Source: CAIURC01 sp043777315
GTDB lineage: Bacteria > Verrucomicrobiota > Verrucomicrobiia > Chthoniobacterales > Chthoniobacteraceae
Length of the DNA: 34,250 nucleotides
Assembly: GCA_043777315.1 (NCBI GenBank)
Contig: JAYVPW010000036.1
Coordinates: forward strand, 1-34,250
Direction: 5' to 3'
Both the position numbers and the translations under genes were made by a program. Positions 10,980 through 18,723 of the stretch are shown here, piece by piece. Every line of letters starts with the position of its first letter. Position 1 is the first letter of the stretch. Under the pieces are notes generated by a model. It was not told where the DNA came from and did no database searches. It was given only the letters and a program-made list of their open reading frames with translations.

Positions 10980-12047
10980 TCAGCCCGGCAGCGAATCGTC
11001 GAGCGCGGCGATCAGTGCGGTGATCGTCCCGGGCGTTTCGTCGCCCATGTTCGAGATGCGGAAGGTCTTGCCCTTCAGCTTGCCGTAGCCGCCGTCGATC
11101 AGGATGTCGTGGCGATCCTTGAGGTTCTTCAGCATCGCTGCGACGTCGATCTCACGATTGTTCGCGACGCACGTCAGCGACACCGAGCGGAAGCCTTCCG
11201 GCGCGAAAAACTCGAACCCATTTCGCACCACCCAATCCGCGATCATCGCGTTGAGTTCCGCGTGCCGCGCGTGCCGATTCGCCACGCCTTCGGTGAAAAT
11301 ATCGTCGAGCTTCGATTCGAGCGCGTAGATGTGCGAGATGCTCGGCGTGCTCGGCGTCATGTCCTCGGCCTGATTTTTTTTGAACTCCAGAAAGTCGAAA
11401 TAATAGCCGCGACCCTTGATCTCCGCAGCGCGGGCAAACGCCTTCTCGCTCGCGGAAAAAAGCGCGAGTCCCGGAGGCATCGCGAGCGCTTTTTGCGATC
11501 CGGTGAGCAGCACATCGATGCCGAGTTCATCCATCGGAATCGGCACCGCGCTGAAGGACGAAACGCTATCGACGATCAGCAGCACGTCGGGAAATTCGCG
11601 CATCACTTCGCAGATCTCCGCGAGCGGCGACATCACGCCCGTCGAGGTCTCGTTGTGAATCAACGTGACCGCATCGAACCCACCCTGCTGCAGCTTCGCG
11701 CGCACCTGCTCGCCGCGGATTGGCTGACCCCATTCGGCCTGCAATGCCTCCGCTTCCTTGCCGCACTTTTTCGACACGTCGAGCCACTTGTCCGAAAACG
11801 CGCCGTTCATGCAGTTCAGCACTTTTTTCGCGACGAGGTTTCGCACCGATCCCTCCATCACGCCCCACGCCGACGAAGTGGAAAGAAACACCGGCTGCTT
11901 CGTCCCGAAAAGCTCCTGTAGCCTTGGATGGATGCCCGCGTAGAGTTTTTTAAAATCACCGCTCCGATGCCCGATCATCGGCCGTGTCATCGCACGGAAA
12001 GTCTTGTCGGAAACTTGGATCGGGCCGGGAATGTAGAGCTTGGGCAT
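10980..12047 (-). CDS. Class V PLP aminotransferase (alanine-glyoxylate/serine-pyruvate type)
   Basis: The 355-residue cytosolic enzyme has fold type I class V features: an N-terminal YIPGPIQVSDKT, GHRSGDF at 26-32, HNETSTGV at 131-138 for cofactor contacts, IVDSVSSFS with Asp160 over the pyridine nitrogen, and GSQKALAMPPG with the Schiff-base Lys186. This matches the alanine-glyoxylate/serine-pyruvate aminotransferase group, which also contains phosphoserine-type and purine-catabolic members, so the amino donor is not certain. Length is slightly short for the group (about 360-390) but no motif is missing. The ATG at 12045-12047 precedes the conserved PGP block. Repeats flank it on both sides, so it is probably a single-gene unit. 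Confidence 0.88.
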   Translation of the reverse strand: MPKLYIPGPIQVSDKTFRAMTRPMIGHRSGDFKKLYAGIHPRLQELFGTKQPVFLSTSSAWGVMEGSVRNLVAKKVLNCMNGAFSDKWLDVSKKCGKEAEALQAEWGQPIRGEQVRAKLQQGGFDAVTLIHNETSTGVMSPLAEICEVMREFPDVLLIVDSVSSFSAVPIPMDELGIDVLLTGSQKALAMPPGLALFSASEKAFARAAEIKGRGYYFDFLEFKKNQAEDMTPSTPSISHIYALESKLDDIFTEGVANRHARHAELNAMIADWVVRNGFEFFAPEGFRSVSLTCVANNREIDVAAMLKNLKDRHDILIDGGYGKLKGKTFRISNMGDETPGTITALIAALDDSLPG

Positions 12048-12050
12048 CGG

Positions 12051-12146
12051 GAAATTTAGGAAGTAAGAAGTGAGATTTAGGAAGTGGCTGGAGCCGGGAG
12101 GGGCGAGCTTTTACTTCCTAAATCCTAAATCCTAAATCCTAAATTC
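12051..12146. repeat. Palindrome built of 7-bp units (CCTAAAT/ATTTAGG)
   Basis: The right arm carries four exact CCTAAAT heptamers at 12116-12143. The left arm reads in heptads as ATTTAGG, AAGTAAG, AAGTGAG, ATTTAGG, AAGTGGC, an imperfect inverted match. It fills nearly all of the gap between the TPR gene stop and the aminotransferase start. The unit contains TAA on one strand and TAG on the other, so it cannot be read through as protein in either direction. Confidence 0.85.
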
Positions 12147-12150
12147 CGCC

Positions 12151-14742
12151 TCATTCCCAGATGAAGTGCTCGAGCCGCAACTGCCGCATCCGCTCCTTCG
12201 CCTCGGCCGCGCGGGGGCCTTCGAGTTTCGCCATTTTGGAGTAGATTCCGATCGCGGATTTCCATTGATCCTGCGCCTCAAAGATGCGCGCCGCGTCGAA
12301 GCCGGCTTTATAGTACCAGAGGAATTCGCGGCTGTCGGCGGCAGTGACTTCCAGCACATCGTAGAAGGCCGTGAGCGCCTCGGGAATGCGCGCGAGCTGC
12401 TCGAATGTTTTGCCTTTTTTGTAGAGCGCCTGATTGCGCCACGCGGGAGTTACGTCGGGGAGATTGGCGAGCTGGTCGAAGACCTCGATCGCGAGCCCGA
12501 GCTGCTTCGGATCCTTGCGCCCAAGCGCGAGGAGATTGTCGCCTTTTCCGGCCCGCGCTGCGAAGCCGAGTTCCGCGTCCGGCGGCGGTTGCGTGGCGAG
12601 GATGATGTCGTAGAGCGCCACCGCTTCCGTCTCGTTTCCGAGCCGGCCCTGCGCGATCGCCTGCTGCTGCCGCGCGTAGAGCTTCATCGGTCCGTCCCGC
12701 TTCACCACTTGATCGAAGAGCCCGAGGGCGCGGTCCACCGAGCCGGTGTTGATGCTGTTCATCGCGGCCTGACCCGCGAGAAAAAGTGCGGTCTCTGCGT
12801 ACGGTCCGTCCGCGTTTTCGGTGGCGAGCAGGGAAAATTGTGTCTCCGCATTGGGGAAATCGCTGGTGCGAAAATAGACCTGCCCGAGTTTCATCCGCAC
12901 CTCGGGGACGAGCGACGAATGCGGGCGCTCGCGGAGAAATTTCGTCGCGAGTTCGATGACCGCGGGATCGCGCCGTGGTGTCTGCGTGTCCGCGAGAAAA
13001 ATGGCGAGGTACTGCGACTGGTCCGTGATTTCCGCGGGCGGGAGCGCGTCGTTCACGATCTGGCGATATGTCTCGGCGGCGATGGGTTCGCCGGCATTCA
13101 GGGCAAGCTCCGCGAGCGCGAGCCGCGCCTCCGCGGTGCGGGCGTGTTTGGGAAAATGCTGGAGAAATCTCAGCAGCGTTTCCTCCGCCCGCGCATCGCG
13201 GGAGCGGGCCTGGAGCAGCCCTTGTTCGAGGACGATTTCGCTGCGCAACAGACTCTCGGGGAACTGCGCCGTGAGCTCGCGATACCGCTCGAGAAAGCCG
13301 TCGAAATTCCGCTGGTTCAGCGCGGCGAGCGCGCCGTTGTAGAGCGCGGTCTCGCGCAGTTTCGGCGCGCGCTTCGCCACGGAATCGAAGAGATTTGCCG
13401 CGAGCAAATATTCGCCCGCGCGGTAATGCACGAGCCCGCTCCGCAGCTCGATCGCGGCGCGCGCCTCGTCGTCGCTCACGCCCCGCTCGGCGGCTTCAAG
13501 AGCGCGGATGGCGTTGACGAAATCGCCCTTTTTCAGATGCCAATCCGCGAGCATTTCCTGCACTTCCGGCAGGAGCGGGTGCGCCGGATACGCCTGCACA
13601 AATGTGTCGAGCGTCCCCTTCGCTTTCTCGAGTTTCTGCGCGCGAGTTTGCAGGCGCGCGAGGTAGAAGCGCGCCAGCGCGGCGCGGCGTGCCGGCGGTT
13701 TTTGCGCCCATTTTTGCAGCTCGTTTTCGCGCGGGTCGTCCTCGTGCGCGTACATGTCGTCGAGCCGCTGAAACATCCGCTCGAGGTGGACGCTGTCTGG
13801 ATTACGCCAGATGAAATTCTCGATCGACCGATCGGCCGCGTCGTAGCCCTCCGTGATGATCCCGGCGTCCGTGACCCCGAGTGTCGCGACCACGAGCATC
13901 TCCTCCGAGAGGTGCTGCGGATTTTTCAGCACCTGGTCGAAGGTGACGATCGCGTCGGCGGCATGACCTTCGAGCAGCAACAGCCGGCCCTCGACGAGTT
14001 CTTTCCATTTTGAATCTTCGGGCCGCGCGGGCTTCACGGCCGCGAGTGCCGCGCGGGCTTTTTTCGCCTGCTGCGCCTCGACGTAGAAGCCGGCGAGCCG
14101 CAGCCGCGCAGGGATCGCAGCCGGTGCCGCAACCACGATCTGTTCGAGGAGCGTGATCGCTTTCGCCGTTTGGCCGGTCGCGTGCAGAGCCTCCGCTTCA
14201 CCGAGCTTCGCGGAAAGCGGGGCGTCCGGGGCGGCGGCGAGCGCGTGAAACATCGGCAGTGCTTCAGCCCATCGCGCGGAGTCCTCGAGGATCTCCGCGC
14301 GGAGGAGCAGCGCGGCGGGATCGCGCGTATTCACGAGCGGCTCGATCGCCGCGAGCGCGTCCTCATTTCGGCCACCTGCAAGCAGCGCCTCGCTGAGTTT
14401 CCGCGTGGCCTCGGCGCGATCGGCGGGAGAAATATTCGTCGCAGCGAGGAAGCGCTGGAGCTTCTGAATCGCGACCTGCGGAATGGCCTCGGCGAGCGCC
14501 TGCGTGGCCTGCTGGAGCAGCGGCGGGTCGGCGGCGGTGAGCGGCGACGAGGTGAGGAAAAAGGCGGCGGCAAACGTCGAACGTCGAACGTCGAACGTCG
14601 AACGTCGAAGTGCAGAAAAGAGAGTGCGCAGCGCGACTCCTATATTCGACGCGCGGACTCGCGGAGAGCTCGCGCGTCGCCTCCCCACTTCGACGTTCGA
14701 CGTTCGACGTTCGACGTTCGACGTTCTCCCCCTCTTCCTCAT
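12151..14742 (-). CDS. Large secreted TPR-repeat protein with a repeat-derived N-terminus
   Basis: The 863-residue product is made almost wholly of tetratricopeptide-like helical hairpins from about residue 75 to the end (for example AKLGEAEALHATGQTAKAIT and LYKKGKTFEQLARIPEALTA), implying a protein-protein scaffold, probably periplasmic and perhaps involved in envelope assembly. The ATG at 14740-14742 overlaps the uvrA stop as ATGA and has a GGAGG eight bases upstream, so this start is well supported and translation is coupled to uvrA. After MRKRG, residues 6 to about 57 are encoded by a palindromic heptad repeat (RTSNVER, later RRSTFDVRRSTF), and only then comes a short hydrophobic AAAFFLTSSPLTAADPP segment that looks like the rest of a signal peptide. 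The repeat thus seems to split n-region and h-region. Whether export still works is unknown. The partner of this protein cannot be named. Confidence 0.85.
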   Translation of the reverse strand: MRKRGRTSNVERRTSNVEVGRRRASSPRVRASNIGVALRTLFSALRRSTFDVRRSTFAAAFFLTSSPLTAADPPLLQQATQALAEAIPQVAIQKLQRFLAATNISPADRAEATRKLSEALLAGGRNEDALAAIEPLVNTRDPAALLLRAEILEDSARWAEALPMFHALAAAPDAPLSAKLGEAEALHATGQTAKAITLLEQIVVAAPAAIPARLRLAGFYVEAQQAKKARAALAAVKPARPEDSKWKELVEGRLLLLEGHAADAIVTFDQVLKNPQHLSEEMLVVATLGVTDAGIITEGYDAADRSIENFIWRNPDSVHLERMFQRLDDMYAHEDDPRENELQKWAQKPPARRAALARFYLARLQTRAQKLEKAKGTLDTFVQAYPAHPLLPEVQEMLADWHLKKGDFVNAIRALEAAERGVSDDEARAAIELRSGLVHYRAGEYLLAANLFDSVAKRAPKLRETALYNGALAALNQRNFDGFLERYRELTAQFPESLLRSEIVLEQGLLQARSRDARAEETLLRFLQHFPKHARTAEARLALAELALNAGEPIAAETYRQIVNDALPPAEITDQSQYLAIFLADTQTPRRDPAVIELATKFLRERPHSSLVPEVRMKLGQVYFRTSDFPNAETQFSLLATENADGPYAETALFLAGQAAMNSINTGSVDRALGLFDQVVKRDGPMKLYARQQQAIAQGRLGNETEAVALYDIILATQPPPDAELGFAARAGKGDNLLALGRKDPKQLGLAIEVFDQLANLPDVTPAWRNQALYKKGKTFEQLARIPEALTAFYDVLEVTAADSREFLWYYKAGFDAARIFEAQDQWKSAIGIYSKMAKLEGPRAAEAKERMRQLRLEHFIWE
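14573..14725. repeat. Heptad palindrome (unit GAACGTC), copy 1, translated within the TPR gene
   Basis: Two perfect 40-bp inverted arms, 14573-14612 and 14686-14725, each hold five tandem heptamers (AACGTCG on one strand, CGACGTT on the other) plus an AAGTG/CACTT end, separated by 73 bp. It lies wholly in the reading frame of the TPR gene, starting 17 bases after the start codon on the minus strand. Three heptamers encode one heptapeptide, giving TSNVERR from one arm and STFDVRR from the other. A second copy is at 25065-25166. Confidence 0.95.
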
Positions 14743-17714
14743 GCGAGCATCCTCCGCAGGTACCTGCCGGTGTAACTTTCCCCAATCCCCGCGATCGTCT
14801 CCGGTGTCCCCTGCCCGATGATTTTGCCGCCGCCGGAGCCGCCTTCCGGGCCGAGATCGAGCACCCAGTCGGCGCATTTAATCACCTCCAGATTGTGCTC
14901 GATGATGATGAGCGTGTTGCCGGAATCGCGGAGCTTCAGGAGCACCTCGAGGAGCTTGTGAATGTCGGCGTGATGCAGGCCGGTGGTCGGCTCGTCGAGG
15001 ATGTAAACGGTGCGACCCGTCGCCTTCTTCGAGAGCTCGCCGGCGAGCTTGATCCGCTGCGCTTCGCCGCCGGAAAGCGTGGTGCCGGACTGCCCGAGCT
15101 TCACGTAATTGAGCCCGACGTCTTCGAGCGCGACGAGCTTGTCGGAGATCGTCGGGACGTTGCGAAAAAAGCGCGAGGCCTCATCGACGGTCATCTCCAA
15201 AATGTCGGCGATGTTCTTGCCTTTGTAAGTCACCTCCAGCGTCTCGCGGTTGTAGCGCCGGCCGCGGCAGACCTCGCATTCGACATACACGTCGGCGAGA
15301 AAGTGCATCTCGATTTTCTTCATCCCGTCGCCCTGGCACGCCTCGCAGCGGCCGCCTTTCACGTTGAAGGAAAACCGCCCGACTTCGTAGCCGCGGATGC
15401 GCGACGCGGGCAGCCCGGCGAAGAGGTCGCGGATCGGCGCGAAGGCTCCGGTGTAGGTCGCCGGATTCGAGCGCGGCGTGCGGCCGATGGGCGTCTGGTC
15501 GATGATGATCGCCTTGTCGATTTGCTCGAGTCCGAGGATGCGCTCGTGCTTTCCGGGCCGGTCTTTCGAGCGGTAAAAATGGCGGAACAAACTGCGGCGA
15601 ACGATGTCATCGACGAGCGTCGATTTCCCCGAGCCGGAGACGCCGGTGACGCACGTCAGGCAGCCGAGCGGGAACGCGGCGGTGACGTTGCGGAGGTTGT
15701 TTTCCGTCGCGCCGACGACGGTGATCCAGCCCGGAATTTCTGATTTCTGATTTCTGATTTCTGATTTCAGACGCGCGTCCGGCGCGACGTATTGCGGGAC
15801 GCGGCGGTGCTTTGGGACAGGGATTTTTGCGCGTCCGCTGAGGTATTGGGCGGTGAGGGAATTTTCGACTTTCAGAATTTCCTCGAGCGTCCCCTGCGCG
15901 ACGAGGAAGCCGCCGCGGGCACCCGCGCCGGGGCCGAGGTCGAGGATGTGGTCGGCGGCGCGGATGGTGTCTTCGACGTGCTCGACGACGATGACGGAAT
16001 TGCCGAGATCGCGGAGGCGTCGGAGCGTGCCGATGAGGCGGTCATTGTCGCGCTGATGGAGGCCGATGCTCGGCTCGTCGAGGACGTAGAGGACGCCCGC
16101 GAGGCCTGATCCGATCTGGGTGGCGAGGCGGATGCGCTGCGCTTCGCCGCCGGAAAGCGTGCCGCTTTCGCGATCGAGCGAGAGGTAGCCGAGGCCGACT
16201 TCGACGAGGAAATTCAGGCGGTTGGAAATCTCGCGGCGGACCTCGGTCGTGATGAATTTCTGCTGCTCGGTGACGACGAGATTTTCGATGAACGCCTTCG
16301 CCTCCTCGATCGTGAGGCGGCAGAAATCGTAGATGCTCAGCTCGCCGGACAGCGCACGGGCGGCGCGTCCGCGGAGGTCGTCGGCGCGCGCGACGCTGGC
16401 GTCGGGAAGCCGCGAACTCTTCACGGTGACGGCGAGGATTTCCGGCTTCAGCCGCGCGCCGTGGCACGCCGCGCAGGTCCGGCGGCTCATGTATTGGCGG
16501 ATGCGCTGGCGCGAAAGTTCGCTGTCCGTGGTGTCGTGCAGCCGCTGGAGATGCGCGACGATTCCGTCGAACGGCTTCTCCGTTTTCGACTGCTTGCCGT
16601 CCTCGCCGAAACCGATCGCGATCTCCCGCTCACCGGTGCCGTACATCAGCGCGTGCTGGAAATCAGCGGGCAGTTCGCGGTACGGCCGATCGACCGAAAC
16701 GCCGTATGCTTTCGCCACCGAAGCGAGCACGCCGGCGTAATATTTCTGCATCCGCGCCGCGGCCTTGGCCCACGGTTTGATGGCCCCGCCGGCGAGCGAG
16801 TTCTCGGGGTCGGCGACGATCAATTCAGGATCGCAGACCTGCTCGGTGCCGAGCCCGTGGCAGACCGGGCACGCGCCGAGATGGCTGTTGAATGAGAAGT
16901 GTTTCGGCGTGAGCTGCGGCAGCGTGTAGCCGGTCTCGGGATTGCTGAAATCGGTCGAGTATTTCAGCTCGTGCCACTGCTCCGGCTCGACTTGCTGCAA
17001 AATTTTGAGTCGGCTGCCGCCCCACTTCAGCGCGGTGTCCACTGAGTCCGCGAGCCGCGTCCGCACGCCGTCGCGGATCACCAGCCGATCGACCACCGCC
17101 TCGATGACGTGGCGCGCGCCTTTTTGCAGCTTGATCGGCTCGGGTCCGCCGAGTTCCACGATCGCGCCATCGACCCGCGCGCGGACGAACCCCTCGCGTT
17201 TCAACTTCTCCAAAACATCCCGAAATTCCCCCACCTCGCTCTGCACGATCGGCGCGAGGACGACAATCTTCGACTCGGCTGGCAGCGCGAGGATTTGATC
17301 CACGATCTGCTGCGGCGTGAGCTTGAAAATCGGCGCGCCGGTGTGAGGATCGTGCGGCTGACCGATCGAGGAAAAGAGCAGCCGGAGGTAGTCGTAAATC
17401 TCGGTCGTGGTCGCGATCGTCGAGCGCTGATTTCCGCTCGAACTCCGCTGCTCGATCGCGATCGCCGGGGAGAGCCCTTCGATGAAATCCACGTCCGGCT
17501 TTTGCATCTGATCGAGGAACTGCCGCGCGTATGCCGACAGGCTTTCCACGTAGCGCCGCTGGCCCTCGGCGTAGAGCGTGTCAAAGGCCAGCGACGACTT
17601 TCCCGAGCCGCTCATCCCCGTGATCACCACCAGCTTTTCACGCGGGATTTCCAGCGTCAGGTTCTTCAAATTGTGCTGGCGCGCACCGGTGATTTTGATA
17701 GTTTGCGCCGGCAT
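14739..17714 (-). CDS. uvrA: Excinuclease ABC subunit A
   Basis: The 991-residue DNA-damage recognition ATPase of nucleotide excision repair acts as a dimer with UvrB. It has two ABC modules: Walker A GMSGSGKS at residues 33-40 and GVSGSGKST in the second half; signatures LSGGEAQRIRLA and LSGGEAQRIKLA; Walker B regions YVLDEPSIGLH and YILDEPTTGLH. Zinc-site cysteines are seen as CPVC, CAAC and CEAC/CEVC. The N-terminus (ITGARQHNLKNL) and early GLSPAIAIEQ are typical. The start at 17712-17714 gives a normal N-terminus. Oddity: a 7-bp tandem repeat encodes KSEIRNQKSEI at about residues 649-660, just before the second ATPase module, which partly explains a length somewhat above the usual 940-960. 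The TPR gene overlaps its stop. A divergent small gene starts 65 bases upstream. Confidence 0.97.
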   Translation of the reverse strand: MPAQTIKITGARQHNLKNLTLEIPREKLVVITGMSGSGKSSLAFDTLYAEGQRRYVESLSAYARQFLDQMQKPDVDFIEGLSPAIAIEQRSSSGNQRSTIATTTEIYDYLRLLFSSIGQPHDPHTGAPIFKLTPQQIVDQILALPAESKIVVLAPIVQSEVGEFRDVLEKLKREGFVRARVDGAIVELGGPEPIKLQKGARHVIEAVVDRLVIRDGVRTRLADSVDTALKWGGSRLKILQQVEPEQWHELKYSTDFSNPETGYTLPQLTPKHFSFNSHLGACPVCHGLGTEQVCDPELIVADPENSLAGGAIKPWAKAAARMQKYYAGVLASVAKAYGVSVDRPYRELPADFQHALMYGTGEREIAIGFGEDGKQSKTEKPFDGIVAHLQRLHDTTDSELSRQRIRQYMSRRTCAACHGARLKPEILAVTVKSSRLPDASVARADDLRGRAARALSGELSIYDFCRLTIEEAKAFIENLVVTEQQKFITTEVRREISNRLNFLVEVGLGYLSLDRESGTLSGGEAQRIRLATQIGSGLAGVLYVLDEPSIGLHQRDNDRLIGTLRRLRDLGNSVIVVEHVEDTIRAADHILDLGPGAGARGGFLVAQGTLEEILKVENSLTAQYLSGRAKIPVPKHRRVPQYVAPDARLKSEIRNQKSEIPGWITVVGATENNLRNVTAAFPLGCLTCVTGVSGSGKSTLVDDIVRRSLFRHFYRSKDRPGKHERILGLEQIDKAIIIDQTPIGRTPRSNPATYTGAFAPIRDLFAGLPASRIRGYEVGRFSFNVKGGRCEACQGDGMKKIEMHFLADVYVECEVCRGRRYNRETLEVTYKGKNIADILEMTVDEASRFFRNVPTISDKLVALEDVGLNYVKLGQSGTTLSGGEAQRIKLAGELSKKATGRTVYILDEPTTGLHHADIHKLLEVLLKLRDSGNTLIIIEHNLEVIKCADWVLDLGPEGGSGGGKIIGQGTPETIAGIGESYTGRYLRRMLA
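14740..14755 (-). promoter_or_regulatory. ATGA translational coupling site with Shine-Dalgarno (uvrA to TPR gene)
   Basis: On the minus strand GGAGG (14751-14755) lies in the last uvrA codons, eight bases before an ATG whose last two bases begin the uvrA TGA stop. This fixes the TPR gene start. Confidence 0.8.
15736..15770. repeat. Heptad tandem array (ATTTCTG) translated within uvrA
   Basis: Four exact ATTTCTG heptamers and one ATTTCAG stand in tandem. In the uvrA frame (minus strand, AGAAATC unit) there is no stop; on the plus strand every third heptamer would give TGA in a given frame. No inverted partner arm is present. Confidence 0.9.
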
Positions 17715-17778
17715 TTTTCAGAGGAAAAGCGAACCCCGAAACAAAGCAGAACCACCCCGCCCCGACTAGAGGTAAAAC

Positions 17779-18030
17779 ATGGCCGAAACCCCATTTCAGA
17801 TGACGCGCGCGGAGTTCGAGGTGCTGCATGAGCACTACCGAAAGCTGAAGCACGACATCAACAACACCCTCGCCGTCGTCATGGCCCTTTCCGAACTCGG
17901 CCAGCGCAACCCGGCGCATTTCGAGAAGCTCGCGAAAGCGGTCCTCACCCGCGGGCCCGAGGTCGTCGAGCAGATGCAGGATTTCCAGAACGCGATGGCG
18001 GCGAAGCTGAAATCGTCGGTCGCGGTGTAG
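17779..18030 (+). CDS. Small helical protein resembling an isolated histidine-kinase dimerisation domain
   Basis: This 83-residue protein is not recognised as a named family. It is almost entirely alpha-helical by composition, with two predicted long helices. Residues 23-42 read LKHDINNTLAVVMALSELGQ, which resembles the H-box of hybrid and PAS-type histidine kinases (HDLNN followed by a hydrophobic helix): His25, Asp26, Asn28 and Asn29 are in the right places. No ATP-binding, receiver or sensor domain is attached and no kinase gene is nearby. It could be a phosphotransfer or kinase-dimerisation decoy, or a chance likeness. The ATG at 17779 has an AGAGG six bases upstream. The gene runs divergently from uvrA and converges on the FMN-binding gene with 5 bp between stop codons. 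Confidence 0.75.
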   Translation: MAETPFQMTRAEFEVLHEHYRKLKHDINNTLAVVMALSELGQRNPAHFEKLAKAVLTRGPEVVEQMQDFQNAMAAKLKSSVAV

Positions 18031-18035
18031 CTCGT

Positions 18036-18650
18036 CTAGAAACGCGTCATCCAGGCGTGGACCGCTTGGAATTTCCACGCGAGCACCGCGGCCAGCGCGA
18101 CGAGCAGCAGCGCTGCGATGTCCCGCCTCCCGAACCGATCCGCCATCGCCATGCTCGTCATCGTCGCCCCGCTCACGCCCTCGATCCCCTGCTCTTCCGG
18201 CGTCCGCCGCGCGATCTCATCCCACGGTTTGCCGTTCCAAGTTTTCAGAAAAATCCGGTCGTCGCGCACATCCTCCACATCCTCCACATGCTCCCGCGTG
18301 TCCTGGCTCGCGTGAACCCGGACTCCGAGCACCCGCAGCGCCGGGTCAAACGCCACCAGCGAATCCGTCCAGCCGCGATAGCCGACGATTCGGTCGGTGA
18401 AAGGAGACGTCCGCAGCACATACCCGAGCTCTTTTCCCGACGAGTCGCGCACCGACATTCCCGCGCGTTCGCCGGGGTCCGGGCGGAGTTCCGCCACCGT
18501 CGGATAAATCGCCCGCACCTCCTCCAGCGCGATCGGCGCGTGACCCTCGATCCGCAGCCGCACTGCCTGCCCGCGGACGATCCACGCAATCGCCACGAGC
18601 ACGGCCAGCCGGTAGAGCTGCAGGAGTGGGCGGCGAGGGCTGAAGTTCAC
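18036..18650 (-). CDS. FMN-binding domain membrane protein (RnfG/NqrC/NosR-like)
   Basis: The 204-residue protein has an N-terminal membrane helix (about 12-25), a periplasmic FMN-binding domain (about 70-172) and a C-terminal hydrophobic helix (about 177-193). The flavinylation motif is EGVSGATMTS at 157-166; in RnfG and NqrC the Thr of (S/T)GAT carries FMN through a phosphoester bond made by ApbE, so Thr163 is the likely site. The usual Asp of the Dxx(S/T)GAT motif is Glu157 here. Such domains pass electrons near the membrane. No Rnf, Nqr, Nos or apbE gene is in the window, so its electron partner is unknown. The start is a GTG at 18648-18650 without a clear Shine-Dalgarno. A short tandem repeat encodes HVEDVEDV at 121-128. 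Confidence 0.85.
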   Translation of the reverse strand: MNFSPRRPLLQLYRLAVLVAIAWIVRGQAVRLRIEGHAPIALEEVRAIYPTVAELRPDPGERAGMSVRDSSGKELGYVLRTSPFTDRIVGYRGWTDSLVAFDPALRVLGVRVHASQDTREHVEDVEDVRDDRIFLKTWNGKPWDEIARRTPEEQGIEGVSGATMTSMAMADRFGRRDIAALLLVALAAVLAWKFQAVHAWMTRF

Positions 18651-18723
18651 GAGCGCGATGGGAAGGCGCGTTTTCGGAGAATTTTGGAGGCTCCGTTTTC
18701 ATCCGCGCCCGAGTCGGCGCGGC

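Noticed and set aside
12166..14013. A 615-codon plus-strand frame over the TPR gene
   Set aside because: Complementary frame of the TPR gene; repetitive Glu/Arg/Leu composition mirrors the Ala/Glu/Arg-rich TPR codons.
14573..14725. CRISPR array
   Set aside because: The repeats are directly adjacent 7-bp units arranged as inverted arms, with no spacers, and no cas gene is nearby.
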